Origin: J089 sp964549745
Lineage (GTDB): Bacteria; Fidelibacterota; Marinisomatia; Marinisomatales; J089
Direction of reading: 5' to 3'
Assembly (NCBI GenBank): GCA_964549745.1
Contig: CAZJWP010000001.1
Span: forward strand, 4,823 to 68,822
DNA length: 64,000 nucleotides
The stretch's first letter is position 1. The number at the start of each line of letters is the position of its first letter. Of this stretch, positions 44,254 through 52,614 are shown piece by piece. The notes under the pieces were generated by a model. That model saw only the letters and a list, made by a program, of their open reading frames with translations, was not told the DNA's origin and ran no database searches. The translations under genes and the position numbers were made by a program.

Positions 44254-45118
44254 TGTTTGGCTATTCGGGCTTTTAGTTGTCATTGGAACTCCAACCCAAT
44301 CCTTTGCCAGATTGGAAAAACCGGTTTCAGGTGGAGATCAGAAAGAAATATTAATAATCTCAGGAAAACGGAGGCTTTATTACAACGTAAGTGACCAGGG
44401 TCTGCAATACAGTGTTAAAGGCCCCACGCGAGTGGAGATCATTTCCCGATATACATCGACGAAAAAAAGCCGAAAATCCATCTCGTTTAACTTCACGGCT
44501 ATTTTAGATGAAGTGGACACAATTCATGTACATCATCGCTTGAAAATCAGCCACGGCGTTCGTTCCGTTCAGCATGAAAACGCCTACATTACCTATTCGG
44601 GAAAGGATTACCTGAATCTGGATGAAGGCCGGCATCATATTCAAATACTCCCCGATAAAGATCAACCCCGCCCCTCGCTGGTACGTGTTCTCACCAAAGA
44701 ATTTAATGCCACCTACGATGAAAAAAAGTGGCTGACTCCTACAACTTCTCCCGCAGCAATCCCTCTGACAAGCCAGAATGCCACATTGAACTACTATGAG
44801 GCTTCCAATAAAATACCACTGAGTCTGGTGGCTGACGGAAAAAGAACACTTAAAATATACAGTCGTTTGGAATTCGAGGAGTGGATGGGAAATGAAGAGG
44901 TTTATCGTCTTCAGGTACGTGAAGGAAAGAAAATTATTGGGACTTATTTTTTCTCAACTGAACGATCCGACGTTGCCAATTCAGAAGCGCGGCCGGAAAT
45001 TGTCCCCGCCAAGTGGCGAACATGTGAGATTACGGTTCCCGATGGAAAACATTCCTACGAAGTTGTTGTTCTGGAAAAAGATCGAAAAGTGCTCCTGCGA
45101 TTCCTGGAATACAAATGA
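44231..45118 (+). CDS. Periplasmic double-domain protein linked to pgsBCW
   Basis: 295 residues with signal peptide MNRIRSYSVWLFGLLVVIGTPTQSFA; the ATG at 44231 is chosen because the frame upstream overlaps pgsW and a GGAAGAG site precedes it. I do not recognise a family. The sequence appears internally duplicated: YYNVSDQGLQYSVKGPTRVEIISRY ... GRHHIQI ... VRVLTKEF in the first half matches YYEASNKIPLSLVADGKRTLKIYSR ... GKHSYEV ... LLRFLEYK in the second, which suggests two similar beta sandwiches. Overlaps pgsW by 23 bases and the following barrel gene by four, so it is produced with the polyglutamate synthase. A role in guiding or binding the polymer in the periplasm is a hypothesis. Confidence 0.7.
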   Translation: MNRIRSYSVWLFGLLVVIGTPTQSFARLEKPVSGGDQKEILIISGKRRLYYNVSDQGLQYSVKGPTRVEIISRYTSTKKSRKSISFNFTAILDEVDTIHVHHRLKISHGVRSVQHENAYITYSGKDYLNLDEGRHHIQILPDKDQPRPSLVRVLTKEFNATYDEKKWLTPTTSPAAIPLTSQNATLNYYEASNKIPLSLVADGKRTLKIYSRLEFEEWMGNEEVYRLQVREGKKIIGTYFFSTERSDVANSEARPEIVPAKWRTCEITVPDGKHSYEVVVLEKDRKVLLRFLEYK

Positions 45119-46146
45119 GACTTTTTGTCGGAATTGCATTTAGTTTAATTACAATCACATTTGCCCGTATTCCTGTTTCGGGATGGAATATCTCCGTTCG
45201 TGGTGGATATGACAGCAATGTATTACGTTTATCCTCAATCGAAAAGCTTGAAACACCTTCGGATCCCTTGATCCTTGGGAAAATGAGTACTTTTGATTCC
45301 GCTTTTCTTCGTTTCAGCGGCTCAGTAAATTTCTTGAAACGATTCCATAAACGGGATCGGACCCTAAAACAAACCATAGACTTAAGCAGTACATTTTATA
45401 CGCATTCAGAAGATAAACGTTATTGGAGTGGACACTGGCTTCTGGATTACTCCTGGGGACCCTATCGGCATCTCAAATTATTCATGAGTCGATTAAATCG
45501 ATTTTATTTGCGGGATTATACGGATCGTGACAGGTCGCGACGAATTCCGGCAGGCTGCTATTTCACGGATTTAGACCATCGAGTTTCACTTTCATACCCC
45601 ATTCATCGTAGAACCTGGATCGAAGGTGAATTAGGATATCTTCAGCGATACTACCCAAATCCTTTTGCAGAATTCAGCCTGGATATTTCTTACCTGGGAT
45701 TCCGGTTTTCCAAAGACTTCTCACATAAATTAATTTTATCCGCTACCGTAACTGTTAGCAAAGCAGACAATATTACATTCATGCAGACAGCGCGCGCGAG
45801 TGACCTCGATCGTTCATATACGGCAACCTTACTTGAGTTACCGATTCGATATCGGATTTCCAATAAATTTATTCGAGAGATCGGAGTTAAGCAGGAGACT
45901 GAATTGCGTTATTATTTAGCGGAAAATTACCAGGATCCATTGCATTCGGGTCGGAGTCATCGTGATTCACAGACGAGTGCATGGATCAAATTTAAATTAT
46001 CGTCCAATGTTGAATTAAAATACAATATTGAATATCGATCCCGAATGACTAATTCACAATTTGGGAGAGTGGAAAATCTCAAATCGTTTAGTCAGATTCA
46101 AACCTGGTTAGAAATTAGCCGGGATTTTGAATCGGGATGGGATTAA
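45115..46146 (+). CDS. Outer-membrane beta-barrel protein linked to pgsBCW
   Basis: 343 residues. Signal peptide (MRLFVGIAFSLITITFARIP), then WNISVRGGYDSNVLRLS, the start typical of outer-membrane barrels (GYDSNV), and many alternating amphipathic segments rich in Tyr, Arg and aromatic girdle residues (RTWIEGELGYLQRYY, LILSATVTVSKAD, VELKYNIEYRSRM). Twelve to sixteen strands are plausible. It ends ...RDFESGWD without a terminal aromatic. Its start overlaps the previous gene (ATGA). As the last gene of the pgs block, it is a candidate for the outer-membrane export pore or anchor for polyglutamate; unproven. Confidence 0.7.
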   Translation: MRLFVGIAFSLITITFARIPVSGWNISVRGGYDSNVLRLSSIEKLETPSDPLILGKMSTFDSAFLRFSGSVNFLKRFHKRDRTLKQTIDLSSTFYTHSEDKRYWSGHWLLDYSWGPYRHLKLFMSRLNRFYLRDYTDRDRSRRIPAGCYFTDLDHRVSLSYPIHRRTWIEGELGYLQRYYPNPFAEFSLDISYLGFRFSKDFSHKLILSATVTVSKADNITFMQTARASDLDRSYTATLLELPIRYRISNKFIREIGVKQETELRYYLAENYQDPLHSGRSHRDSQTSAWIKFKLSSNVELKYNIEYRSRMTNSQFGRVENLKSFSQIQTWLEISRDFESGWD

Positions 46147-46194
46147 ACTTAAGACTCTCCAGATTCCAAAAATTTCATAGATGTGAGCCACTGC

Positions 46195-47259
46195 ATGTTC
46201 GTTAAACAAAAAATTATTATAGCTTCCTCCCTGATGTTGATATTCAGTCTTTCCGGCTGTTTAAAACCACCAACGGAAAAGGTAGCAAACTTGACAGAGG
46301 TGATGACCCTGAACACCATCGGCTATTGCCGCGAAGTAAAGGTTCGTGATTCACTGGCCATTGTGGCCGCAGATGAAGCGGGAATCGAAATATGGAGTTT
46401 AGGGAATTTGATTTCCGGAACACAACCACCCACAATGCTCACCCATATTGATTCAATACAACCCGGGTCTCCCATGAAACAATTCAGGAATGTCTTTCGG
46501 GTTGATTATTCCGCTCGAAATAAGCGTCTATTTGGAGTGGAGAGAAATTCGAAAGTATTTCCGATTTCCGTTTTTGACTTTGACAGTCTGCAATTTGATT
46601 TGGAGACGATGAGTTCGTATACCAACGATTTTCTAGTTCTTGATTCGGATACACCGGGAATCCCAGACTCCGCTTATGTGCTGATTGCCGCCGATCAGGA
46701 TGATGGCTTAAAAGTCCAATCCTATGAATACACATCCATATTTGGTGTCTGGGGATGGTATGAGAGTGCATTTTTAAGTTATGAAATCCAAACCCTTGGT
46801 GTCCCGAATGCAATTGATTACGAGGATGGAATTATTGCAATGGGTAATACGCAAACTGGTGTTACGCTATATAATTTGGATTTGTCATCCCGGACCATCA
46901 CTCCATCTTGGAATATCGATGTACCGTACTCTGCCACTGATGTATCATTGCGATATCCCTATTTATTTATTGCTGCGGATGATGCGGGAATGATTGTTTA
47001 CGATATTTCCGGAACTCAACCAGAAAAGGTAGCACAGGTTGGAGACCTTCTGGGTGCTGGTGGAATCGGGATTCATGGGGATTGGGCGATCCTTACGATG
47101 GGCAACGATGGAATTGCTATTTACAATATTCAGGATCCCACCGATCCTAAAGCCATGGGAATATTTGATATTGGTTATGCCTATGCCGCCACTTTTGCCA
47201 ATGATTATCTGCTTGTATCTACGCGTGAAGGATTAAAGATATTTACACTTACGGAGTGA
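46195..47259 (+). CDS. LVIVD-repeat propeller lipoprotein
   Basis: 354 residues from ATG 46195; a GTG four codons upstream is possible but the ATG gives a cleaner signal. Lipobox LSGC follows MFVKQKIIIASSLMLIFS. The body is a seven-bladed propeller type with LVIVD-like repeats: CREVKVRDSLAIVAADEAGIEIWSL, ATDVSLRYPYLFIAADDAGMIVYDI, GIHGDWAILTMGNDGIAIYNI and YAATFANDYLLVSTREGLKIF. Likely exposed on the cell surface or in the periplasm. Starts 48 bases after the barrel gene; its stop overlaps the ribosome site of the next gene. Confidence 0.8.
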   Translation: MFVKQKIIIASSLMLIFSLSGCLKPPTEKVANLTEVMTLNTIGYCREVKVRDSLAIVAADEAGIEIWSLGNLISGTQPPTMLTHIDSIQPGSPMKQFRNVFRVDYSARNKRLFGVERNSKVFPISVFDFDSLQFDLETMSSYTNDFLVLDSDTPGIPDSAYVLIAADQDDGLKVQSYEYTSIFGVWGWYESAFLSYEIQTLGVPNAIDYEDGIIAMGNTQTGVTLYNLDLSSRTITPSWNIDVPYSATDVSLRYPYLFIAADDAGMIVYDISGTQPEKVAQVGDLLGAGGIGIHGDWAILTMGNDGIAIYNIQDPTDPKAMGIFDIGYAYAATFANDYLLVSTREGLKIFTLTE

Positions 47260-47264
47260 TGATA

Positions 47265-50200
47265 ATGCGATACTTTAAAACGATTCCATTTATAACACTC
47301 ATTGGGTTGAGCGCACTTATTTCCGGGGCGGATCTCTGGAACAACATAAATGGTGTTCCAATCCGTCAGGGAATATTTGTCGAATGGCAACGAACAGTCT
47401 GTCCGGCAGAATTCGGTAATTCAATCATCATTTGGTCAGATACACGGTACGGAAGCCGGAATATTTTTGCTCAAAAAATTTCATCGGATGGTTCAATGTT
47501 ATGGGGTGATACGGGAGCAACCATAACCGACCTTCCCGGCCGACAGGAGGATCCTGTAGCCATCGAGGACGGAAACGGCGGTGCGTTTATTTGTTGGGTG
47601 GATTACCGCTATGACGAAGAAGGCGACATTTTTTATCAGCATGTGGATATGGATGGTAGCAATCTATTGGATTCTTCCGGTGTTGCCCTGTGTCAGCAGT
47701 CCGGTACTCAGTTAACCATTTCCATGTGTACGGATAGTGCGGGCGGTGTTTTCGTCTCATGGGAAGATGGCCGAAACGGTGTCGATACGGACATTTACGG
47801 AACCCATATCGATGCGTCAGACAACGTTGTCGAAGCTGGTGACGGTGTCCCGATCAACACTTTTAGCGGCGATCAAAACTCGAAGAGCATTGAATATGCC
47901 GGGAGTCACCATGCATTAATTGTTTGGAATGACAGTCGTGGCGGGGAAGACCTTGATATTTATTCTCAACGCCTGGATTCATCAATGAGCAGTGGTTTCG
48001 AAAGCGATGGTTTAGCGATTGCAGTTACGACATCGCTGGAAACAAAACCCCGTACAACGTACGTACATGGTGATTCATCAATTGTTGTATGGCAAACCGG
48101 GGAAACGACGCCCAAAATAATGTACCAATTTGTCAATGGATCCGGTTTATTGGGCTCACCAACGGCCATTTGTTCTGATACGGCCTCTCAGATGGATGCA
48201 CGTGTTAAGCGAAATATGAATGGGCAGGTTGCTATAATTTGGAAGGATCTGCGATACAATTCGGTCGATGGTGATATCTATGCGCAACAAATCCAACCTA
48301 ATGGAGACCTGAGTTGGGATACGGACGGTATTCGTCTTGATGCATCTGTAGACAAAAAGGGGAATTCCCGTTTATTGGAGGACAGTTTTGGCGGAATACT
48401 TGTGACCTGGGAACGTGGGACCTTCCCCGAAGTCGATATTGTAACCAATTATATTACCAGCTCCGGAAATCTCGAGATGGGGGATACGGGAATGCTTATC
48501 ACATCTGCTTCCGGTTACCAGTTTTCACCTATTCTTGAAAATTCCGTCACCGATTCATTTTTTGTGGTCTATGCAAATCAGGGGAGCGGGAGTATCGATC
48601 TGACCGTTCAGAGTGTGGACTCCAACGGGAATAAAATCTTTGATTCTACCGGCGTTATTATCCGGAACGGTCTGGACGGGGATGTCAAATATGTGTATGG
48701 CCTGACCGACGATGATTCTTTAAACATCACTTGGGAAGACAATCGTGCGGGAAGAAAGATATTTGGAACGCGCATTAAAACCGGAGGATATGCTACACAG
48801 GAAGATGGTATCCAACTTACAACCCGGCCTTCGATTTCAGAGGATGTGGTCACCGAACCTGTTTCGGTTGAAGGCCCGGATGGAATCTACATTGCCACGT
48901 TTGATGCTTCTACCGGTACCAAGTTGATCCGCCTTAATAAAGTATCAAAACAGTTAGTATCCGAATGGCCTGTAGACGGGATTTTAATCCATGAATCAAC
49001 AGTCAATCAAAGACGACCCTTCCTGGTCCCATTGGATAACGGTGTAGCTGTTTTCTGGTCCGAAATACCCCAGTTTGATTTTGATGTGAAAATGCAGATT
49101 TTCGATTCCGATGGGAATGCAACCGGACCGGATGGTGGGATGACATTGGCCGATACCTACTTTGTGGACGAATATACAGAATGGGCAACTTTGGCACCCA
49201 ATGGGAACATTCTCATATTTTGGAAAGAAGATCCCTGGGGTGGAGGAGTCTTTAAATATTCGGAAGTCACCCTGGACGGCCAATTTGCCAATGGCTGGCC
49301 TCCCAGTGGATTTACCCTGGCCGGACCCATTGGCAATCCCGGGAAATTGCAGGGAAAAGTTGTTTCACAGGATCAGGGAGTCATGTTGGTTTGGGACGAA
49401 ACACGTGAAAATGCCAAAGATGTTTATGCGCAGATGATTGACTGGAACGGAAACCCGCAAATGGATGCTTCCGGTGTGCCGCTTACTCAGGCTCCCAATG
49501 ATCAAGCCAATCCGTCTTTTGATATTAATCCCGGTATGGGAACTGCGTTGGTTGTTTGGGAAGATTTCCGTGATGGAGTCGATTTCAACCTCGATGGTCA
49601 GTTGATTGATATCAATTCCAATAGTTTAATTGATACCAACAAGGTGATTTGTGATGCGCCTTACTATCAACAGAATCCCTACGTCAAAGCTTTGGACCAG
49701 TTTGGATATGGAATTGTCTGGGAAGACGGACGGGGAAGTGTTGTTGAGGATCCTATATTAACCGGCGGTTTGGATATTTACATGAATGGATTTTCAGATC
49801 ATCTGTTATTCGATCCAAACGGTACACCGGTTGCGCAGGAATATCATAACCAAAAGGAACCGCAGATTACCCGTTTAAATTCAGATGAATACCTGGTATC
49901 CTGGCTGGATCTTCGGAGTTCAGGAAAAGCTGATTTAGTCGATTTATACGCTACCGTTCTGCAAAGAACTGATATTCTGACAACACATAATGACACACCG
50001 CTTCCAATGGAATTCAAGGTCTATCCGGCCTATCCCAATCCATTTAACGGAGCGATTTCAATCCGATTTGATATCCCGGAATTGACTCCGGTTCATTTCA
50101 CAGTGTTCAACCTTTTAGGTGCCCAGGTTTATCAATCGATTGTGATGCCCTCTCAAATCGGGGAAAATTTGATTCATTGGAATGGGAATGGTACGACCGG

Positions 50201-50285
50201 GATTTCATTACCAAGCGGCTTGTATTTTTATCGAATTTCGATGGGAGACAGGTCAGTTTCAGGAAAGATCACTTATCTGAAGTAA
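47265..50285 (+). CDS. Secreted W-x-D-x-R repeat protein with C-terminal sorting domain
   Basis: About 1006 residues. Signal peptide MRYFKTIPFITLIGLSALISG. The body repeats a motif of the form [IV]xWxDxRxGxxDI[YF]xQ, seen for example in IIWSDTRYGSRNIFAQKI, VSWEDGRNGVDTDIYGTHI, IVWNDSRGGEDLDIYSQRL, IIWKDLRYNSVDGDIYAQQI and VVWEDFRDGVDFN, spaced about 45-60 residues, which suggests propeller blades. The last 85 residues form a type IX-like sorting domain (VYPAYPNPFNGAISIRFDI ... SGLYFYRISMGDRSVSGKITYLK). The ATG at 47265 has GGAG eight bases upstream (47253-47256); two earlier starts are less well placed. Its function is unknown; surface display is likely. Confidence 0.78.
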   Translation: MRYFKTIPFITLIGLSALISGADLWNNINGVPIRQGIFVEWQRTVCPAEFGNSIIIWSDTRYGSRNIFAQKISSDGSMLWGDTGATITDLPGRQEDPVAIEDGNGGAFICWVDYRYDEEGDIFYQHVDMDGSNLLDSSGVALCQQSGTQLTISMCTDSAGGVFVSWEDGRNGVDTDIYGTHIDASDNVVEAGDGVPINTFSGDQNSKSIEYAGSHHALIVWNDSRGGEDLDIYSQRLDSSMSSGFESDGLAIAVTTSLETKPRTTYVHGDSSIVVWQTGETTPKIMYQFVNGSGLLGSPTAICSDTASQMDARVKRNMNGQVAIIWKDLRYNSVDGDIYAQQIQPNGDLSWDTDGIRLDASVDKKGNSRLLEDSFGGILVTWERGTFPEVDIVTNYITSSGNLEMGDTGMLITSASGYQFSPILENSVTDSFFVVYANQGSGSIDLTVQSVDSNGNKIFDSTGVIIRNGLDGDVKYVYGLTDDDSLNITWEDNRAGRKIFGTRIKTGGYATQEDGIQLTTRPSISEDVVTEPVSVEGPDGIYIATFDASTGTKLIRLNKVSKQLVSEWPVDGILIHESTVNQRRPFLVPLDNGVAVFWSEIPQFDFDVKMQIFDSDGNATGPDGGMTLADTYFVDEYTEWATLAPNGNILIFWKEDPWGGGVFKYSEVTLDGQFANGWPPSGFTLAGPIGNPGKLQGKVVSQDQGVMLVWDETRENAKDVYAQMIDWNGNPQMDASGVPLTQAPNDQANPSFDINPGMGTALVVWEDFRDGVDFNLDGQLIDINSNSLIDTNKVICDAPYYQQNPYVKALDQFGYGIVWEDGRGSVVEDPILTGGLDIYMNGFSDHLLFDPNGTPVAQEYHNQKEPQITRLNSDEYLVSWLDLRSSGKADLVDLYATVLQRTDILTTHNDTPLPMEFKVYPAYPNPFNGAISIRFDIPELTPVHFTVFNLLGAQVYQSIVMPSQIGENLIHWNGNGTTGISLPSGLYFYRISMGDRSVSGKITYLK

Positions 50286-50286
50286 T

Positions 50287-52614
50287 ATGAAAAAGCTGTC
50301 CATTCTACTCGCCCTGTTTATGGCCCAAGTAATATGGGCACAAGTTGGTTTGGATTCACGGTATCATACATATCCCGAGATTTTAAGCGAATTGGATTCG
50401 CTGCAATCCATTCCGGAATATTCTGATGTATTTCGGGTGGACACGATTGGCTATTCCAAACGTGATACCCTTCCGATAGTGGCGGCGGTTATTTCCGATA
50501 ATGTACATACCAGGGAAGATGAACCACGAATTTTATTCGTTGGACAGGTTCATGCGGAAGAGATTTTAGGGGTAGAAGCCGTCCTGAAATTGATGGAAGA
50601 TCTGTTGGATCCGCCGGCAACCCAGGCTATTCATGCCAGCATTCTTAAGCAGCAACTGGAAATCTGGATTGTTCCCACGGCCAATCCGGAAGGGATGACC
50701 GTCGTATACGATGGATTGGATTATACTTATCGAAAGAATAAACATGATTTCAGTCCGGAAGGACCATGGCCAAACGGTGTATTTGACTTTGACCCGTCCA
50801 TTGGAAATGATATTGATGGTGTAGATATCAATCGCAATTTTGACTTTAACTGGATATTTGGGGAAGGTTTCTTAGTTGAAGATCATTCCTCTTATGGCGC
50901 AAACTACGATTACTACAAGGGACCCGCTCCGTTTTCTGAGCCGGAAACCCGGGCGCTTAGAGATTTAGCTCTGAGTGAGCGATTTACCTTCTCCATCATT
51001 TGGCACAGTGCCCGGTCAGGAACATTATCCGAGGAGGTGTTTACATCCTGGAATTGGGGACATGGTAAAAAATCACCCGATTTTCCAATAATGAAATCGA
51101 TTGGAGATCGAATCGCTAATTTGACTATAAAGCAAAATGGAGTTGGCTCATATACTTCCCACGTGAGTACATCCAGAAATGGCAAGGCCCATGATTGGTT
51201 TTATACACAAACCGGGTGTTTTCAATACCTGGTTGAGTGTGGCACGGCGGACCTGCAACCGGATTCAGCATTGATTGAAGATACCGCTGATCGTCTTCAA
51301 CCCTGTATGTACTTCTTAATGGATCGATCCATCGGGTATCAGGAGGATGCTGCGCAAATCACAGGAATTGTGACTCGTATGACAACCGGTGAGCCCATTG
51401 AAGGAGCCGTTGTACGAATCGATAGTGTAGACACCGGAGTTTTGGCCCCAAGAACAACAGATGAATTCGGTCGCTATCGCCGTATTGTTCAGGAAGGGTC
51501 ATACCATGTGATTATATCTGCTGAAGGATATTATTCTCAGGAGTTTGACGTAACCGCTAATAATTCCGGGATCACCACATTGGATGCAGAATTAGTCCCA
51601 ATTGTAACAAGAACCCTGTCACTCAATATTATTCCTGATTCCAGTTTTATTGAAACAAGTGCACCCAAAATCATTCTGGATAATGGTTGGCATGCAGATA
51701 CAACGATCGGCCAACTGGGGAATATGGATTTTGGAGTTTTAAGGGGAGATTGGAGCATTACAGTTTTGGATTCAGGTGCCAGCCCGTGGTATAAAAAAAT
51801 TCATATTGAAGAAGACACTACAATTAATGTTGGGATTTCCTCTCCGTTATCTACTTTTTCTTTTAATTATAATATGCAGGGCATGTGGTCAGAAAATTCT
51901 GGCACATGGGCTGTTCATGGGGACACACTTTGCACCCAGGACAATCACTACTATGCCAATCAGGATACTTCTCTGGTCCCAACGCGATTGGTTTCAATCC
52001 CGATTTCCTATAATGGTTTTGAAACCGCTACCTTGAGAATTCATCATCGATACGAAATGGAGTGGGATCATGATTCCATCAAGGTCGCGATCCAGGACAC
52101 GAATGGGAATGTTCTTGCAGAAAAATTTTGGACAGATCAAGCTTGGGATCAATTTAGAAACGATTACTTAATGGTCACGGATTCGGCCGGACTGCCTCCA
52201 CTTCAGGTTCGGTTGGAATTTGTACGGGACAATTCGATCAATTATCGCGGTTGGCAAGTCACTGATCTTGATCTGCTGATGGGACATGAAGTGACTTTGG
52301 GAATCCAATCGGAAACCGATACTCAGATTCAATTACCAAAGTTCAATTTATCGTATCCTTACCCTAATCCCACATCCGGTCAGGTGCTATTCGCATTGAA
52401 TCCCGGGAATGATCCCATACATATCCGAGTGTTTAATTTGCTCGGGCAGACCGTATATAACGAAACATTTAATCCTTTGTCGCTAAATCGACAAACACGG
52501 CAATTGAACTTTTCGTCAATGTCCGGAGGGCAACTGAGTTCAGGTGTCTATTTTGTGAAATTTGAAGATCCAACACAAACGGTACTGAGGAAATGCATCT
52601 ATCTAAAAAATTAG
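50287..52614 (+). CDS. Secreted M14 zinc carboxypeptidase with sorting domain
   Basis: 775 residues. Signal peptide MKKLSILLALFMAQVIWA, then an M14 peptidase: zinc ligands H89 and E92 (GQVHAEE), substrate Arg183 (DINRNFDFNW), third ligand H240 (WHSARSG) and the catalytic Glu317 (YLVECGTADL); all catalytic residues are present. From about 350 follows a carboxypeptidase-regulatory-like Ig domain (ITGIVTRMTTGEPIEGAVVRI), then a jellyroll-like region and a sorting domain (LSYPYPNPTSGQVLFALN ... SGVYFVKFEDPTQTVLRKCIYLKN). Acts outside the cell on C-terminal residues of peptides. Two bases after the previous stop; the next gene starts 22 bases inside its end. Confidence 0.92.
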   Translation: MKKLSILLALFMAQVIWAQVGLDSRYHTYPEILSELDSLQSIPEYSDVFRVDTIGYSKRDTLPIVAAVISDNVHTREDEPRILFVGQVHAEEILGVEAVLKLMEDLLDPPATQAIHASILKQQLEIWIVPTANPEGMTVVYDGLDYTYRKNKHDFSPEGPWPNGVFDFDPSIGNDIDGVDINRNFDFNWIFGEGFLVEDHSSYGANYDYYKGPAPFSEPETRALRDLALSERFTFSIIWHSARSGTLSEEVFTSWNWGHGKKSPDFPIMKSIGDRIANLTIKQNGVGSYTSHVSTSRNGKAHDWFYTQTGCFQYLVECGTADLQPDSALIEDTADRLQPCMYFLMDRSIGYQEDAAQITGIVTRMTTGEPIEGAVVRIDSVDTGVLAPRTTDEFGRYRRIVQEGSYHVIISAEGYYSQEFDVTANNSGITTLDAELVPIVTRTLSLNIIPDSSFIETSAPKIILDNGWHADTTIGQLGNMDFGVLRGDWSITVLDSGASPWYKKIHIEEDTTINVGISSPLSTFSFNYNMQGMWSENSGTWAVHGDTLCTQDNHYYANQDTSLVPTRLVSIPISYNGFETATLRIHHRYEMEWDHDSIKVAIQDTNGNVLAEKFWTDQAWDQFRNDYLMVTDSAGLPPLQVRLEFVRDNSINYRGWQVTDLDLLMGHEVTLGIQSETDTQIQLPKFNLSYPYPNPTSGQVLFALNPGNDPIHIRVFNLLGQTVYNETFNPLSLNRQTRQLNFSSMSGGQLSSGVYFVKFEDPTQTVLRKCIYLKN

